64,000 nt of DNA from Corynebacterium appendicis CIP 107643 (GCF_030408415.1 NZ_CP046976.1:682001-746000); one strand, 5' to 3'. Shown: positions 1-8,422, counted from the first letter of the stretch. Numbers and translations: made by a program. The notes: generated by a model not told the origin, from the letters alone.

Positions 1-851
1 GCTCCGGAGATTTCATCCGCCGCGAGGGCGACGACATCCAGCCCGGTGATATTGCTGTCCGCTCCGGCGCAGTCCTGGGGCCCGCACAAATCGGCCTGCT
101 CGCCGCCACCGGCCGCGACAAAGTGCTGGTCTACCCGCGCCCGCGCGTCACCGTCATGTCGTACGGCCTCGAGCTCGTCGACATCGACCGCAACCCCGGC
201 CTGGGGCAGGTCTACGACGTCAGCTCCTACGCGGTGGCCTCCGCCGCGAAGGACGCTGGCGCCGACGTGAACCGTGTCGGCATCATCAACGCCGAACCCC
301 GCCGACTCAAAGAACAGCTCGCGGTGCAGGCGCAGAAGAGCGAATTCATCGTCATCACCGGCGCCGTCGGCGGCTCCAGCGCAAAGCCGATCCAGGAAGC
401 CCTCGGGGAGCTCGGCGGAATCGACACCACCCGCGTGGCCATGCACCCCGGCTCCGCGCAGGGCTTCGGCCTGATCGGGGAGGACCGCATCCCGGTCTTC
501 TTGCTCCCGTCGAACCCGGTGAGTGCCCTGGTCATTTTCGAGGCACTTATCCGCCCGGCGATCCGCACATCCCTGGGTAAGCGCGTGCCCACCCGCCGCA
601 CCGTGAAGGCGCGCGCCTTGGGCCGCGTCGAATCGATCCCGGGCCGTCTCGGCTTCATTCGCGCCCGCCTCATGCGCGATGCGGAGACCCACGATTACCT
701 CGTCGACGGCATCGGCGGTGTCTCCGGCAGCCCCGCCCACCTACTGGCAGGCCTGGCCGAAGCGAACGCCATCATCCGCATTCCCACCGATGTCTCCGAA
801 GTGCGCCCCGGCGACATCGTCGACGTTCTCTTCCTTCAACAGCGGGCGTAA
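1..851 (+). CDS. glp: Molybdotransferase-like divisome protein Glp (MoeA/gephyrin family), C-terminal part
   Basis: The gene enters from before the window; the reading frame starts at base 3 and 282 residues are visible. It aligns with the C-terminal half of MoeA/gephyrin proteins (MoCF-binding and C-terminal beta domains). Two MoeA signature regions are altered: the usual glycine-rich GGVSVGxYD-type loop reads TGAVGGSSAKP without the acidic residue, and the usual LPGNPVSA reads LPSNPVSA. In C. glutamicum a MoeA-like protein in this context, Glp, binds FtsZ and a membrane receptor rather than making molybdenum cofactor. The rimJ start lies 2 nt after the stop and a GlpR-like gene follows, which fits that module. 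A working MoeA cannot be excluded without the N-terminal half. Confidence 0.85.
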   Translation, partial: SGDFIRREGDDIQPGDIAVRSGAVLGPAQIGLLAATGRDKVLVYPRPRVTVMSYGLELVDIDRNPGLGQVYDVSSYAVASAAKDAGADVNRVGIINAEPRRLKEQLAVQAQKSEFIVITGAVGGSSAKPIQEALGELGGIDTTRVAMHPGSAQGFGLIGEDRIPVFLLPSNPVSALVIFEALIRPAIRTSLGKRVPTRRTVKARALGRVESIPGRLGFIRARLMRDAETHDYLVDGIGGVSGSPAHLLAGLAEANAIIRIPTDVSEVRPGDIVDVLFLQQRA

Positions 852-853
852 GC

Positions 854-1504
854 ATGTTCAACTTCTTCGGCCGGGCGAAACACCCCGGCTGGCCTGAAGC
901 GACCCCCACGGTGAATATCCCGGGGGCCTCGCTGCGTCTGCGCCCGTTGGCCTCGAGCGACGGCAAGCACTGGTCCCGCATGCGCATCCGCGACGAAGAG
1001 ATCCTCCGGCCCGTCGAACCCACCGTCCCCGGCACATGGGAGGACGGGCATTCGCAGGCCGCGTGGCGCTCCAACTGGCAGAACCTGCGCCGTTTCGCCC
1101 ACGACGGCATCATTGTCCCGCTCGCGATCGAGCTCGACGGCCGGTTCATCGGCCAGGTCACCCTGGGCAATATCCAGCACGGGGCGATCGGGGAGTGCTG
1201 GATCGGTTACTGGGTCTACTCGCGCTATTCGGGCCGCGGCATCGCCACCGTCGCTTGCGCCCTCGGCGTGGACCATGCATTCGCCCGCGTCGGCATGCAC
1301 CGCGTGACCGCCACGTATCTCCCCGACAACCCGGCGTCGGGGAAAGTACTTGCCAATGTCGGGTTCCGCGAAGAGGGCTACCTGCGGGAAAATCTGCATA
1401 TCGACGGCGCGTGGCGCGACCACTACTTCGTCGCCCAGAACATTGACGACCTGCCCGGATCCGCCGTGGAGCGGCTCGCTGCCCGCGGCCGCCTCTGGAT
1501 CTAG
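854..1504 (+). CDS. rimJ: GNAT-family N-acetyltransferase, RimJ-like
   Basis: This 216-residue protein has the acetyl-CoA fold of the RimJ/RimL ribosomal-protein acetyltransferases. Visible features are the early beta-strand arginine-rich segment (LRLRPLASSD), the central sheet around IGECWIGYWVYSRYSGRGIAT (the acetyl-CoA pyrophosphate loop follows the RYSGRGIAT strand), and the ending N-x-ASGKVLANVGF-x-EEG typical of the group. The family acetylates N-terminal amines of ribosomal or other proteins in the cytoplasm. It starts 2 nt after glp and is followed after about 100 nt by glpR, the same order as moeA1–rimJ–Rv0996 in mycobacteria. The exact acetyl acceptor cannot be told from the sequence. 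Confidence 0.85.
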   Translation: MFNFFGRAKHPGWPEATPTVNIPGASLRLRPLASSDGKHWSRMRIRDEEILRPVEPTVPGTWEDGHSQAAWRSNWQNLRRFAHDGIIVPLAIELDGRFIGQVTLGNIQHGAIGECWIGYWVYSRYSGRGIATVACALGVDHAFARVGMHRVTATYLPDNPASGKVLANVGFREEGYLRENLHIDGAWRDHYFVAQNIDDLPGSAVERLAARGRLWI

Positions 1505-1608
1505 AAATTCCCGCCCCGTTTCGCGGCGTGGGTCGGTCATTGCTGCGGAAGATCTCTATAACCTCAGCCTGGAAAAGTTGCCAGAAAACCAGAAAGGTCG
1601 TGGCGCAC

Positions 1609-2646
1609 ATGTCCGGCAGCCTGAGCCTGATCATCGTCCTCATCGTGGTGGTGTGGGCGATTGTTCTCGCCCCGATGGTGTTGGGGGACTCGAAGCCGAT
1701 CCGCCGCTCCGGGGAGGGATACGACGAGACGCGTGTGCTGCACCAGGGCAACACTCCGCTGGCGGCACGTCGCCGTCCGCGAGTGACCAAAGACGACATC
1801 CACAGCTTCGACGAAGATGACGACTACGAGGTGCTCGACGAAGAAGCAGTGCTTATCGACGACACCCGCCCCAAAATGTCTGACAACCCTTCCGAAGAAC
1901 CCGTCGACGAATCTTCCTCCGGCTCCACCTCCCTGAAGAAGCTGATCGACGGAGAGATCGTTGAGGAAACAGAGGCTGAGGCAGAAGCTGACGCCGAAGC
2001 AGAAGCAGATTCTGAAGAAGTCTCCGAAACAGACTCCGAAACAGCCGACGCTCCCGAGTACGAACTCGACGCCTCCTACCTCTCGCCGGAAGACTACGGC
2101 TACACCACCGTGACCAAGCTCGAAGAGAAGGAACCGGAGTCTGAGGAAGAGGCCGAATCTGTAGCTGAAGCAGAGGTTGAAGAAGCCTCCGAGCCCACCG
2201 AAGACGAGCTCGCTTTTGCGCGTGCGCGCCGCGGGGGCTGGGATCCGGAGATGGCCAAGCGCGTGCGCGAGGACCGTTTCCGCCGCCGTCAGCGCACCCT
2301 GCTGGGGCTGGTCGTGCTCTTCGGAACCAGCTTTGTTATCGGCATTGTCTCTGGCGGCTGGGCTTGGCTCGCGCCGGCCGCGGCTGCCGGCCTGCTGGCC
2401 TGGTACATGACCGCGCTGCGCACGACAGTGAAGAAGGAGCGCGCGCTGCAGGCCCGCCGTGTGCGCCAGCTGCGTCGTGCACGCCTCGGTGTTGTTACGG
2501 CTGCCGAGGATGCGCCGGTGCCACCGCACATGCGCCGCCCGGGCGCAGTGGTGGTCGAGGTCGACGATGAGAGCGCCGACTTCGCTAACCTTCCCACCTA
2601 CACCGTGCCGCGCGAAGAATCCGAGCGGATCCGCGAAATCGCGTAG
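1609..2646 (+). CDS. glpR: Divisome membrane protein GlpR (SepX/GlpR family)
   Basis: This 345-residue protein has an N-terminal membrane helix (residues about 5–25, SLIIVLIVVVWAIV), a long cytoplasmic stretch rich in Glu/Asp/Ser (about 65–205, with repeated EAEAEAD-like runs), a basic patch (RVREDRFRRRQR) and two closely spaced hydrophobic helices (about 230–270). The ATG at 1609 is chosen because AGAAAGG lies 11 nt upstream; the frame is open to 1528 but adds a basic segment before the helix. The known corynebacterial GlpR is the membrane receptor that recruits Glp and hence FtsZ to septum and poles; Streptomyces SepX is the counterpart. Position in the glp cluster supports the call. Confidence 0.8.
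   Translation: MSGSLSLIIVLIVVVWAIVLAPMVLGDSKPIRRSGEGYDETRVLHQGNTPLAARRRPRVTKDDIHSFDEDDDYEVLDEEAVLIDDTRPKMSDNPSEEPVDESSSGSTSLKKLIDGEIVEETEAEAEADAEAEADSEEVSETDSETADAPEYELDASYLSPEDYGYTTVTKLEEKEPESEEEAESVAEAEVEEASEPTEDELAFARARRGGWDPEMAKRVREDRFRRRQRTLLGLVVLFGTSFVIGIVSGGWAWLAPAAAAGLLAWYMTALRTTVKKERALQARRVRQLRRARLGVVTAAEDAPVPPHMRRPGAVVVEVDDESADFANLPTYTVPREESERIREIA
1851..1861 (+). repeat. First copy of the dispersed 11-mer GCTTATCGACG (19 copies in window)
   Basis: Exact copies read on the plus strand start at 1851, 8644, 10058, 12440, 14744, 17530, 24894, 35255, 37522, 57113 and 62929. Exact copies read on the minus strand (CGTCGATAAGC on the plus strand) start at 18621, 27255, 27956, 34633, 42910, 47725, 60143 and 61863. 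All lie inside genes: 15 are read as Leu-Ile-Asp with the leucine codon CTT and 4 are read antisense as Val-Asp-Lys. Near copies occur at 10019, 24128, 50013 and 59584. A random 11-mer of this composition would be expected well under once in 64 kb. Function unknown. Confidence 0.85.
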
Positions 2647-2678
2647 TTTTTCTACCAATACGAGGTCGTTATAGCCGG

Positions 2679-2684
2679 TAAAAT
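2679..2684 (+). promoter_or_regulatory. Candidate -10 box TAAAAT for a leaderless DUF4442 mRNA
   Basis: TAAAAT ends 8 nt before the ATG at 2693 and there is no purine-rich ribosome binding site in between, so transcription probably starts at or next to the start codon. No good -35 box is seen. Confidence 0.5.
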
Positions 2685-2692
2685 CGCCGGGT

Positions 2693-3205
2693 ATGACGAC
2701 TACTTTTTCTTCTCAGGTAAACGATAATCCCGGCAAGTCCGCCCAACTGTGGGAGAAATTCAGCGACACGAAGCTCAAACGCCTGATCTTCTCCGCGTTC
2801 TATTCGGTGAAGGCACCGTACTTCCGCACAGTCATGCCGCGCGTGCAGGTCGCAGAACCCGGCCGCTGCGTTGTCCGCCTGGGCAAGTGGTGGGGTGTGC
2901 AGAACCATATCGGCACCTTCCATGTCATTGCCGGCCTGAACGGCGCAGAAGCGGCCATGGGGCTGCTGTGCGAGGTGACAGTGCCGGATTCGCACCGCTG
3001 GATTCCGCGCGGCATGCGCGCAGACTACCCGGCAAAGTCCACCGGCGGCCTGACCATCACCGCCACCGGCGACTTCCCGGACTTCGACACGATCACCCGC
3101 GAGAGCGGCGGCCAGCTGGTCACCATCAATTGCGAGATCGTCGACGATGCCGGCGTCGAGCCCATCACCGCCGAGATCGACGTGTGGGTCACGGCCAAGA
3201 AGTAG
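2693..3205 (+). CDS. DUF4442 hotdog-fold protein (PaaI-like thioesterase superfamily)
   Basis: This 170-residue cytoplasmic protein matches the DUF4442 group of hotdog-fold proteins: an N-terminal helix (LWEKFSDTKLKRLIFS), then GRCVVRLGKWWGVQNHIGTFH and GLNGAEAAMGLLCE, where the family carries the N/H and E positions of the thioesterase-like site. Relatives are acyl-CoA thioesterase-like, but the substrate is unknown. It converges with the ThDP enzyme gene, 4 nt apart. It appears to be transcribed alone from a promoter just upstream. Confidence 0.8.
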   Translation: MTTTFSSQVNDNPGKSAQLWEKFSDTKLKRLIFSAFYSVKAPYFRTVMPRVQVAEPGRCVVRLGKWWGVQNHIGTFHVIAGLNGAEAAMGLLCEVTVPDSHRWIPRGMRADYPAKSTGGLTITATGDFPDFDTITRESGGQLVTINCEIVDDAGVEPITAEIDVWVTAKK

Positions 3206-3209
3206 GCGC

Positions 3210-4856
3210 TTAGGAAAGCGGCTCCGCCTGCTCTTGGTCCACGCGGACGTGGAGCAGCGCCACGCGGCCGTCCTCGACTTGGCGGACGGCTTCGCTGACA
3301 ATGTTGTCTACGTCGGCGGGGTCGTCGAGTTTCGCAGCCCACGCCCCGTTGGCTTCCGCGAGTGCGCAAAACTCGGGGTTCTCCAACTGTGTGCCGCTCA
3401 CACGGCCGGGATAGTGCTTTTCCTGGTGCATGCGGATCGTGCCGTATTGGGCGTTGTCCACAACCACGATGAGCATCGGGGTGTGGTAGCGCACGGCGGT
3501 GATCAGCTCGTTGCCGTTCATCATGAACTCGCCGTCACCGGTGAACACAACGGTGAAGCGGTCGGGGAACGCCAGCTTCGAGGCGATACCGGCTGGCAGC
3601 GAGTAGCCCATCGACCCCAAACGATTCGCGATCATCGACGGGAACGCCCGCGTGGGGAAGAACCGCTGCGGCCAGAAGCAGTGGTTGCCGGCACCGTAGG
3701 TGCAGATGGCGTCGTCGGGAAGCTTCTTTAGCAGCGCATCCATGACGTCGTGCATATCGACGCATCCGGCAGGCTCGTCGTAACGCTCCGCGACTGTCGG
3801 CAGCGTGGAGTGCTGCACATGCAGCTCACGCGCGTGATTGAACCACTGCCTCGTGTCGGGGGTGGAATCGAGCGCGAGGCTGCCTAAGGCTTCGGCGAAG
3901 GCCTGCGGGGATGCGATGATGTGGCGCGTGACAGCGGCGGTGTGGCCGACGAGGTCCGAGTCCGGCGTGACCACAATATTGTCTGCGCTGTAGTCCTGCC
4001 GGCGGGTGAAGTTGTCCGAGGGCTTGTCCCACAGGACGCCACAGACGGTGATGAGGAGGTCAGCGTCGTCGAGAAGCTGGGCGGTCTCCTCCTTGCGTGC
4101 GGTGCCCAGCCAGCCGGCGTTGGCGGGGGAGTCGAAGTGGATACGGTCGGAGGAGCGGGTGTCGCCCACGACGGGAATCTCGTGAGCCTCAGCGAAACGC
4201 TGGACGGCATCGCAGGCCTGCTGCGTCCAGCCTTGGCCGCCCTCGAAGATGAGGGGGCGTTGCGCCTGTTCCAGCTTGTCCTTGAGCACAGCGGCATCGG
4301 CGTCGGACACGCCCCCGTGAGCGACCTGGATCGGCGGGGCGAGCTCCGCACCAGCGGGGAACTCAGCGGCCACCACATCCTCCGGCAAACCGACCACGAC
4401 GGGGCCTGGCCGGCCCTGTTTAGCTAGGCGCATTGCGTTGGACACGATGCCGCTGGCCCGCTCAGGCTTGTCGATAATGAACACGCCCTTCGCAATGGAC
4501 CCGAACCACTGGTGCGGATCAAACTCCTGGAAAGACTCGCGGTAGCGATCCTCGCGTGGAATCAGACCGATGAACAGCACAAGCGGGACGGCATCCTGCC
4601 AGGCGGTGTACACGCCGATCTTCGCGTTGGCGGCACCCGGGCCGCGGGTGACCATGACCACGCCGGGTTCGCCCGTCGCTTTGCCATATGCGTCTGCCAT
4701 GTAGGCCGCACCGCCCTCGTGGCGACACACAATGGTGGAGATGTCGGTGTCGTGCAGGCCGTCGAGCACAGCGAGGTAACTCTCACCGGGAACAAGGAAG
4801 ACTTGCTCGGTCCCGTGATTCTTGAGGGTCTGGGCGATGGCGGAACCGACGTGCAT
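3210..4856 (-). CDS. Thiamine diphosphate-dependent enzyme, acetolactate synthase-like
   Basis: This 548-residue protein has the three-domain plan of ThDP decarboxylases and acetolactate synthases: an N-terminal PYR domain with the catalytic-type glutamate (VPGESYLAVLDGL, Glu25), a central FAD/nucleotide-like domain, and a C-terminal PP domain with the metal/ThDP motif GDGEFMMNGNEL followed by DNAQYG. It starts at 4856 because AAAGGAG lies 5 nt before the ATG; the frame is open to 4997 but without a better start. It stands alone, not beside ilvN or ilvC, so biosynthetic acetolactate synthase is less likely. Benzoylformate decarboxylase-like or another 2-oxoacid lyase activity is possible. Confidence 0.75.
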   Translation of the reverse strand: MHVGSAIAQTLKNHGTEQVFLVPGESYLAVLDGLHDTDISTIVCRHEGGAAYMADAYGKATGEPGVVMVTRGPGAANAKIGVYTAWQDAVPLVLFIGLIPREDRYRESFQEFDPHQWFGSIAKGVFIIDKPERASGIVSNAMRLAKQGRPGPVVVGLPEDVVAAEFPAGAELAPPIQVAHGGVSDADAAVLKDKLEQAQRPLIFEGGQGWTQQACDAVQRFAEAHEIPVVGDTRSSDRIHFDSPANAGWLGTARKEETAQLLDDADLLITVCGVLWDKPSDNFTRRQDYSADNIVVTPDSDLVGHTAAVTRHIIASPQAFAEALGSLALDSTPDTRQWFNHARELHVQHSTLPTVAERYDEPAGCVDMHDVMDALLKKLPDDAICTYGAGNHCFWPQRFFPTRAFPSMIANRLGSMGYSLPAGIASKLAFPDRFTVVFTGDGEFMMNGNELITAVRYHTPMLIVVVDNAQYGTIRMHQEKHYPGRVSGTQLENPEFCALAEANGAWAAKLDDPADVDNIVSEAVRQVEDGRVALLHVRVDQEQAEPLS

Positions 4857-4926
4857 GGTTCTCCTTTGGATTTCGGGTACCGTACCCCAACCAGAGTGCC
4901 CTGCGACGCCGGATCCTGCCACTGGC

Positions 4927-5664
4927 TTAAAGGTCGAAGTGCAGCAGCGACGGCACAAAGGTGCGCCGCCCCGTTGCAACGAGATGGGTGTTGACAATGC
5001 CCGTCGCCTGCATGAACAGCCACACCGACTTCGGCCCGATAAAGGTGAACCCGTGGGACTTCAACTCTCTGGCCAACGCCTTAGATTCTGCAGTCGATTC
5101 CGGGATGTCCAGTATGGTTTCCGGCTGCGGCATGTCGGCGGGGCGGTGGGCCCAGACAAGTTCAGACAGGCGCTTGCCGTCCTGGCGCAGCCCCACTGTC
5201 GCCTTGGCATTAACGATCACCGCGCGGAGCTTGGTTCGGTTGCGGATCAGCGCGGGGGTGTCCATCATCTTGTCCACGTCGCCGTCAGTCATCCGCGCAA
5301 CGATGTCGGGGTCGAAGCCGCTGAACGCTCGGTTGAGGGCGGGGAACTTCGCCAGCGCAGCGCGCATGGACAAACCCGACTGCAAGACTTGGAAGCACAG
5401 GGCGCGGAAGACGTCGTTCTCGTCGACAGCGGGGACACCCCAGGTCGTGTCGTAGTACAGGCGCGTCAGCGAATCAGTGGCGGCCCACGGCGGGCGGTAC
5501 GTGCCGTCCTCGCACAGCACGGGGCCAACGATTGCGGGCTTGTTCTTCAGCAGCGGCGCCAAAAGGCGGGAGTGCAGCGGGCAGTCATCGATGTTCAAAA
5601 AGTCGAATGGGCGGTGGTCGTAGGAACAGGTGCAGCATGTCTCGATGTCGAAATAAGTCGTCAT
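4927..5664 (-). CDS. Divergent DNA-3-methyladenine glycosylase I-like protein (Tag family)
   Basis: Residues about 57–235 follow E. coli Tag closely in layout (YYDTTWGVP, FDPDIVARM, FMQATGIVNTHLV). Using E. coli numbering from memory, the zinc ligands Cys4, His17 and Cys179 are Pro58, Tyr71 and Thr231 here; only His175 is kept (His227). The base-contacting Glu38 and Trp46 are Gln92 and Met100. An added N-terminal segment of about 55 residues contains a CCTC cluster (Cys10, 11, 13), Cys28 and Cys51. The fold is a helix–hairpin–helix glycosylase, but standard Tag activity is doubtful. It is expressed on its own strand after the ThDP gene promoter region. Confidence 0.7.
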   Translation of the reverse strand: MTTYFDIETCCTCSYDHRPFDFLNIDDCPLHSRLLAPLLKNKPAIVGPVLCEDGTYRPPWAATDSLTRLYYDTTWGVPAVDENDVFRALCFQVLQSGLSMRAALAKFPALNRAFSGFDPDIVARMTDGDVDKMMDTPALIRNRTKLRAVIVNAKATVGLRQDGKRLSELVWAHRPADMPQPETILDIPESTAESKALARELKSHGFTFIGPKSVWLFMQATGIVNTHLVATGRRTFVPSLLHFDL

Positions 5665-5707
5665 GCCCTAGTTAGACTGCTTGAGAGGCTCGTTTGGTTC
5701 CACGCTG

Positions 5708-5713
5708 TAGGGT
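5708..5713 (+). promoter_or_regulatory. Candidate -10 box TAGGGT before the DoxX gene
   Basis: TAGGGT ends 7 nt before the ATG at 5721, which has no clear ribosome binding site. This fits a leaderless transcript. Confidence 0.4.
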
Positions 5714-5720
5714 TGAATTC

Positions 5721-6128
5721 ATGAATAGACCGGCCGTGCGTGACTTTGCGCTGCTCCTTGCGCGTTTCATCGTCGGAGTGGTGTTCATTGCCCGGGGGTA
5801 CCAGCACTGGGTTGGCGTGGGCATGCGCACTACTGCGCAGCAGTTCGCCGAGGCCGGCGTGCCGCAGCCACGGTTGGTTGCGTATGCGGCGGGTTCCGTC
5901 GAGTTGATTGGCGGCGCCATGCTCATCATTGGTTTGCTCACCACGATCATGGCGGGCTTAATGGCCGTGATGGTGCTGGTAGCCGCGTATTTTGTGCATC
6001 TTCCCAACGGGTTCTTCGCCGAAGACGGCGGTGTGGAGTACCCGCTGATTCTCGCGGTGCTGCTGGGGCTCATCGTCGTGTTCGGGGCAGGCCGCGCAAG
6101 CTTGGACCGGGTGCTGGTTGATGATTAG
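5721..6128 (+). CDS. DoxX family membrane protein
   Basis: This 135-residue integral membrane protein has four hydrophobic helices and the DoxX opening LLARFIVGVVFIARGYQHW with a conserved arginine/glycine pair. DoxX proteins are small membrane proteins of unclear biochemistry; in mycobacteria one partners superoxide dismutase and a thiosulfate transferase. The ATG at 5721 is preferred over the in-frame upstream codon at 5694 because the helix starts soon after it and a -10 box sits 7 nt upstream. The next gene overlaps its stop by 8 nt, so the two are co-transcribed. Confidence 0.8.
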   Translation: MNRPAVRDFALLLARFIVGVVFIARGYQHWVGVGMRTTAQQFAEAGVPQPRLVAYAAGSVELIGGAMLIIGLLTTIMAGLMAVMVLVAAYFVHLPNGFFAEDGGVEYPLILAVLLGLIVVFGAGRASLDRVLVDD

Positions 6129-6777
6129 CCACAGCGAGGTGCAAAAAGCGCTCTCCGCGCGTATCGACGGCGAAGACCCCAGCATCGACAACTCCATCCT
6201 CGATGCGCACCTTGCCGGCTGCCCCGAATGCCTGGCGTTTTGGGAGCGGTCACTGCGCCTGACCAGCTCCCTGAGCCTTGTCGACGCTGACGGCGCCATG
6301 GCCCCTCCCGCCGACCTCTCAAAGGTCATCTTCGCCGGCGTGGAGGGCGAGTTCCGCCGCGTTTCTGCCCGGCGCGTCGTCGCCTTGGCCGTGGGCCGGA
6401 TGCTCTTGGTTCTCCTGGCGGTTGTTCATGCCTTCTGGGCCGGAGAGGACATCGTTTCCCTCGTGGCTGCCACGGTGGATACCTCGATGTCGCAGCTGCT
6501 CATCGGCACGGCAGCCGTGCACGTGGGTATCACGGCGGCGTTGCTGTTCGCCGCCTGGAAGCCGAGTCAGATCCCCGGGATCCTGCTCATTGTGGGGGCC
6601 ATGTTCGGTTTCACGGTCGGCTTTGTCGTGCTCGAGGCGGTCTCGGGAAGCGGCACAGCACCGTGGTGGCAGTTCGTTACGTTGCTGCTCACCTGCGCTG
6701 CGTTGGTCTTCATGTGGTTTGCGGACAAGGGGTTGAAAAACCCATTGCTCGGATTGAGCTCTCGGCCCTTGTCTTAG
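6121..6777 (+). CDS. Zinc-finger (zf-HC2-like) membrane protein, anti-sigma-factor-like N-terminus
   Basis: This 218-residue protein starts with a short soluble segment carrying an H-x3-C-x2-C pattern (DAHLAGCPECLAFW), as in zinc-containing anti-sigma factors, followed by about four membrane helices (residues about 80–215). The ATG at 6121 overlaps the DoxX stop by 8 nt; a TTG one codon upstream is possible. No sigma-factor gene is adjacent, so a classical sigma/anti-sigma pair is not shown. The protein could sense redox or metal status at the membrane together with its DoxX partner; that is inference. Confidence 0.6.
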   Translation: MISHSEVQKALSARIDGEDPSIDNSILDAHLAGCPECLAFWERSLRLTSSLSLVDADGAMAPPADLSKVIFAGVEGEFRRVSARRVVALAVGRMLLVLLAVVHAFWAGEDIVSLVAATVDTSMSQLLIGTAAVHVGITAALLFAAWKPSQIPGILLIVGAMFGFTVGFVVLEAVSGSGTAPWWQFVTLLLTCAALVFMWFADKGLKNPLLGLSSRPLS

Positions 6778-6796
6778 CCGCTTCTACTTCCAACTT

Positions 6797-8371
6797 CTAC
6801 TTCCAACTCGGCAGCCACATGAGCTGGTTGTACCAGCTGTCGGGAATGACAAACCCGTACAGGATGGGGGAGAAGTAGAAGAACATCCCGATGACCACCG
6901 CCAGGTAACACAGCACCGCAAACTGCCCCCATGTGATCGGGTAGCCGGCGATCTTCTGCAGGCGCGGCACGGGTCCGCCCCGCTGGGCCAGGTTCCCCAA
7001 CGCCAGGGCCAGCAGCACGATCGTGAAGGGGACCAGGGGCGCGGCGTAGAAGAAGTACATCTGGCGGTCGAAGGCGACGAGCCAGGGCAGGAATCCCGCG
7101 CCGAAGGCGACGAGCGGCAGGATGACGCGCCGGTCGCCACGGGAAATCCACGCCCAGATTGCCCACAGCAGCACAGGCACGGTCAGCCACCAGATGGCGG
7201 GCGTGCCGAAGAGGTAGATCATCCGCCGGCACTCCTGTCCGCCGGCGCATTCGATTCCGGTGGAGGAGTAGTAGAGGATCGGGCGGGATGCCACCAGCCA
7301 GGACCACGGCTTCGAGTCCCACGGGTGCGAGTGGCCTGACGAGGAGGTCAGTTCACTGTGGAAGTTGAGCACGGAAAAGTGGTAGTAGAGCCACCCGCCG
7401 AGCGCGTCGGGCAGGTGAGTCAGCCACGGCCAGTCGGAGTCTGCGATGGTGCCGTCGACAGCCGCGTGGCGGTACACGGAGGTCTCCGAGGCGAACCAGG
7501 CCCGCCAAGACCACATGTACACCACCGCGGGGATGAGCACGATGGAAGCCAGCGCCGAAGGCACGTCGCGTAGCAGCATTCCAGCCACTGGCTTTTCCAC
7601 GCCATAGCGCCGCCGCAGCCACAAGTCATAGAAAGACGACAGCAGCCCGAAGAAGGCGATGTAGTACAGGCCGGACCATTTCACGGACAGGGCGCACCCG
7701 AGCGCGACACCGGTGGCGAACCTCCACCAGCGGAAGCCCAGGCGGGGGCCGTAGGGGGAGGAACCCATGGTGCCGGTGCGGTAGGCGCTGTCAAGCCTGC
7801 GGTGCACTTGGCGCATATCGCCGGCGAGGGTCCATGCGGCTACGACGACGGGGAGGAGAATGAACACGTCGAGCATGCCAAAACGGCCGATGACCAGCAG
7901 CACACCGTCGCACAGCGCGATGATGCCGGCGAACAGCGCCACCACCCACGACTGGGAGATACGGCGGGCCAGCAGCATGATGAACACCACGGTCAGCGCA
8001 CCGAAGAGGGCCGCCACGAAACGCCAGCCGAGGGGGGAGTAGCCAAACAGGGCCTCGCCGAGCGCGGCGAGTTGCTTGCCCAACGGAGGGTGCACCACGA
8101 GGCCGTACGCCGGGTTCGATTCGATACCGCCGATGACCGGGTTGAATGAAGAGCGGAAGATGTCCCAGGCCTGCGGGGCGTAGTGCTTCTCGTCGAAGAC
8201 GGGGGTGCCGCTGGACTCTGCCGTGGTCACTCCGATAAATCGCGTGAAGAAGGCGAGGATGGCGATCGCCGTCGTGGTGATCGTGTCGCGCTGGGACCAC
8301 GGCACCGTCACGGGGGCGGTGGGGGCGGGGCGGTCCACGCGCACTTTCTCGGCCACTACTGTCGCACTCAC
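6797..8371 (-). CDS. pmt: Protein O-mannosyltransferase (dolichyl-phosphate-mannose-protein mannosyltransferase)
   Basis: This 524-residue polytopic enzyme transfers mannose from polyprenyl-phosphate-mannose to serine/threonine of exported proteins at the outer face of the membrane. The first loop holds the catalytic acidic motif (TPVFDEKHYAPQAW), followed by HPPLGKQLAALGE, and the large loop after the fifth helix shows the MIR-less actinobacterial form (SHPWDSKPWSW). A GTG at 8371 gives a length close to C. glutamicum Pmt (about 520 residues); the frame is open further but runs antisense into rsmI. The 51-bp gap to rsmI is a divergent promoter region. Its known corynebacterial clients include Rpf2, encoded 7 kb away. 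Confidence 0.9.
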   Translation of the reverse strand: MSATVVAEKVRVDRPAPTAPVTVPWSQRDTITTTAIAILAFFTRFIGVTTAESSGTPVFDEKHYAPQAWDIFRSSFNPVIGGIESNPAYGLVVHPPLGKQLAALGEALFGYSPLGWRFVAALFGALTVVFIMLLARRISQSWVVALFAGIIALCDGVLLVIGRFGMLDVFILLPVVVAAWTLAGDMRQVHRRLDSAYRTGTMGSSPYGPRLGFRWWRFATGVALGCALSVKWSGLYYIAFFGLLSSFYDLWLRRRYGVEKPVAGMLLRDVPSALASIVLIPAVVYMWSWRAWFASETSVYRHAAVDGTIADSDWPWLTHLPDALGGWLYYHFSVLNFHSELTSSSGHSHPWDSKPWSWLVASRPILYYSSTGIECAGGQECRRMIYLFGTPAIWWLTVPVLLWAIWAWISRGDRRVILPLVAFGAGFLPWLVAFDRQMYFFYAAPLVPFTIVLLALALGNLAQRGGPVPRLQKIAGYPITWGQFAVLCYLAVVIGMFFYFSPILYGFVIPDSWYNQLMWLPSWK

Positions 8372-8422
8372 GGATGAAGATCTTACTGTGTGCCTCCAGC
8401 CGCGTGTGACAAGCTGGGGGGC

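Noticed and set aside
4822-5724. A 300-codon plus-strand frame across the Tag-like gene
   Set aside because: The minus-strand Tag-like fold is clear in order and motifs; the plus frame has no motif.
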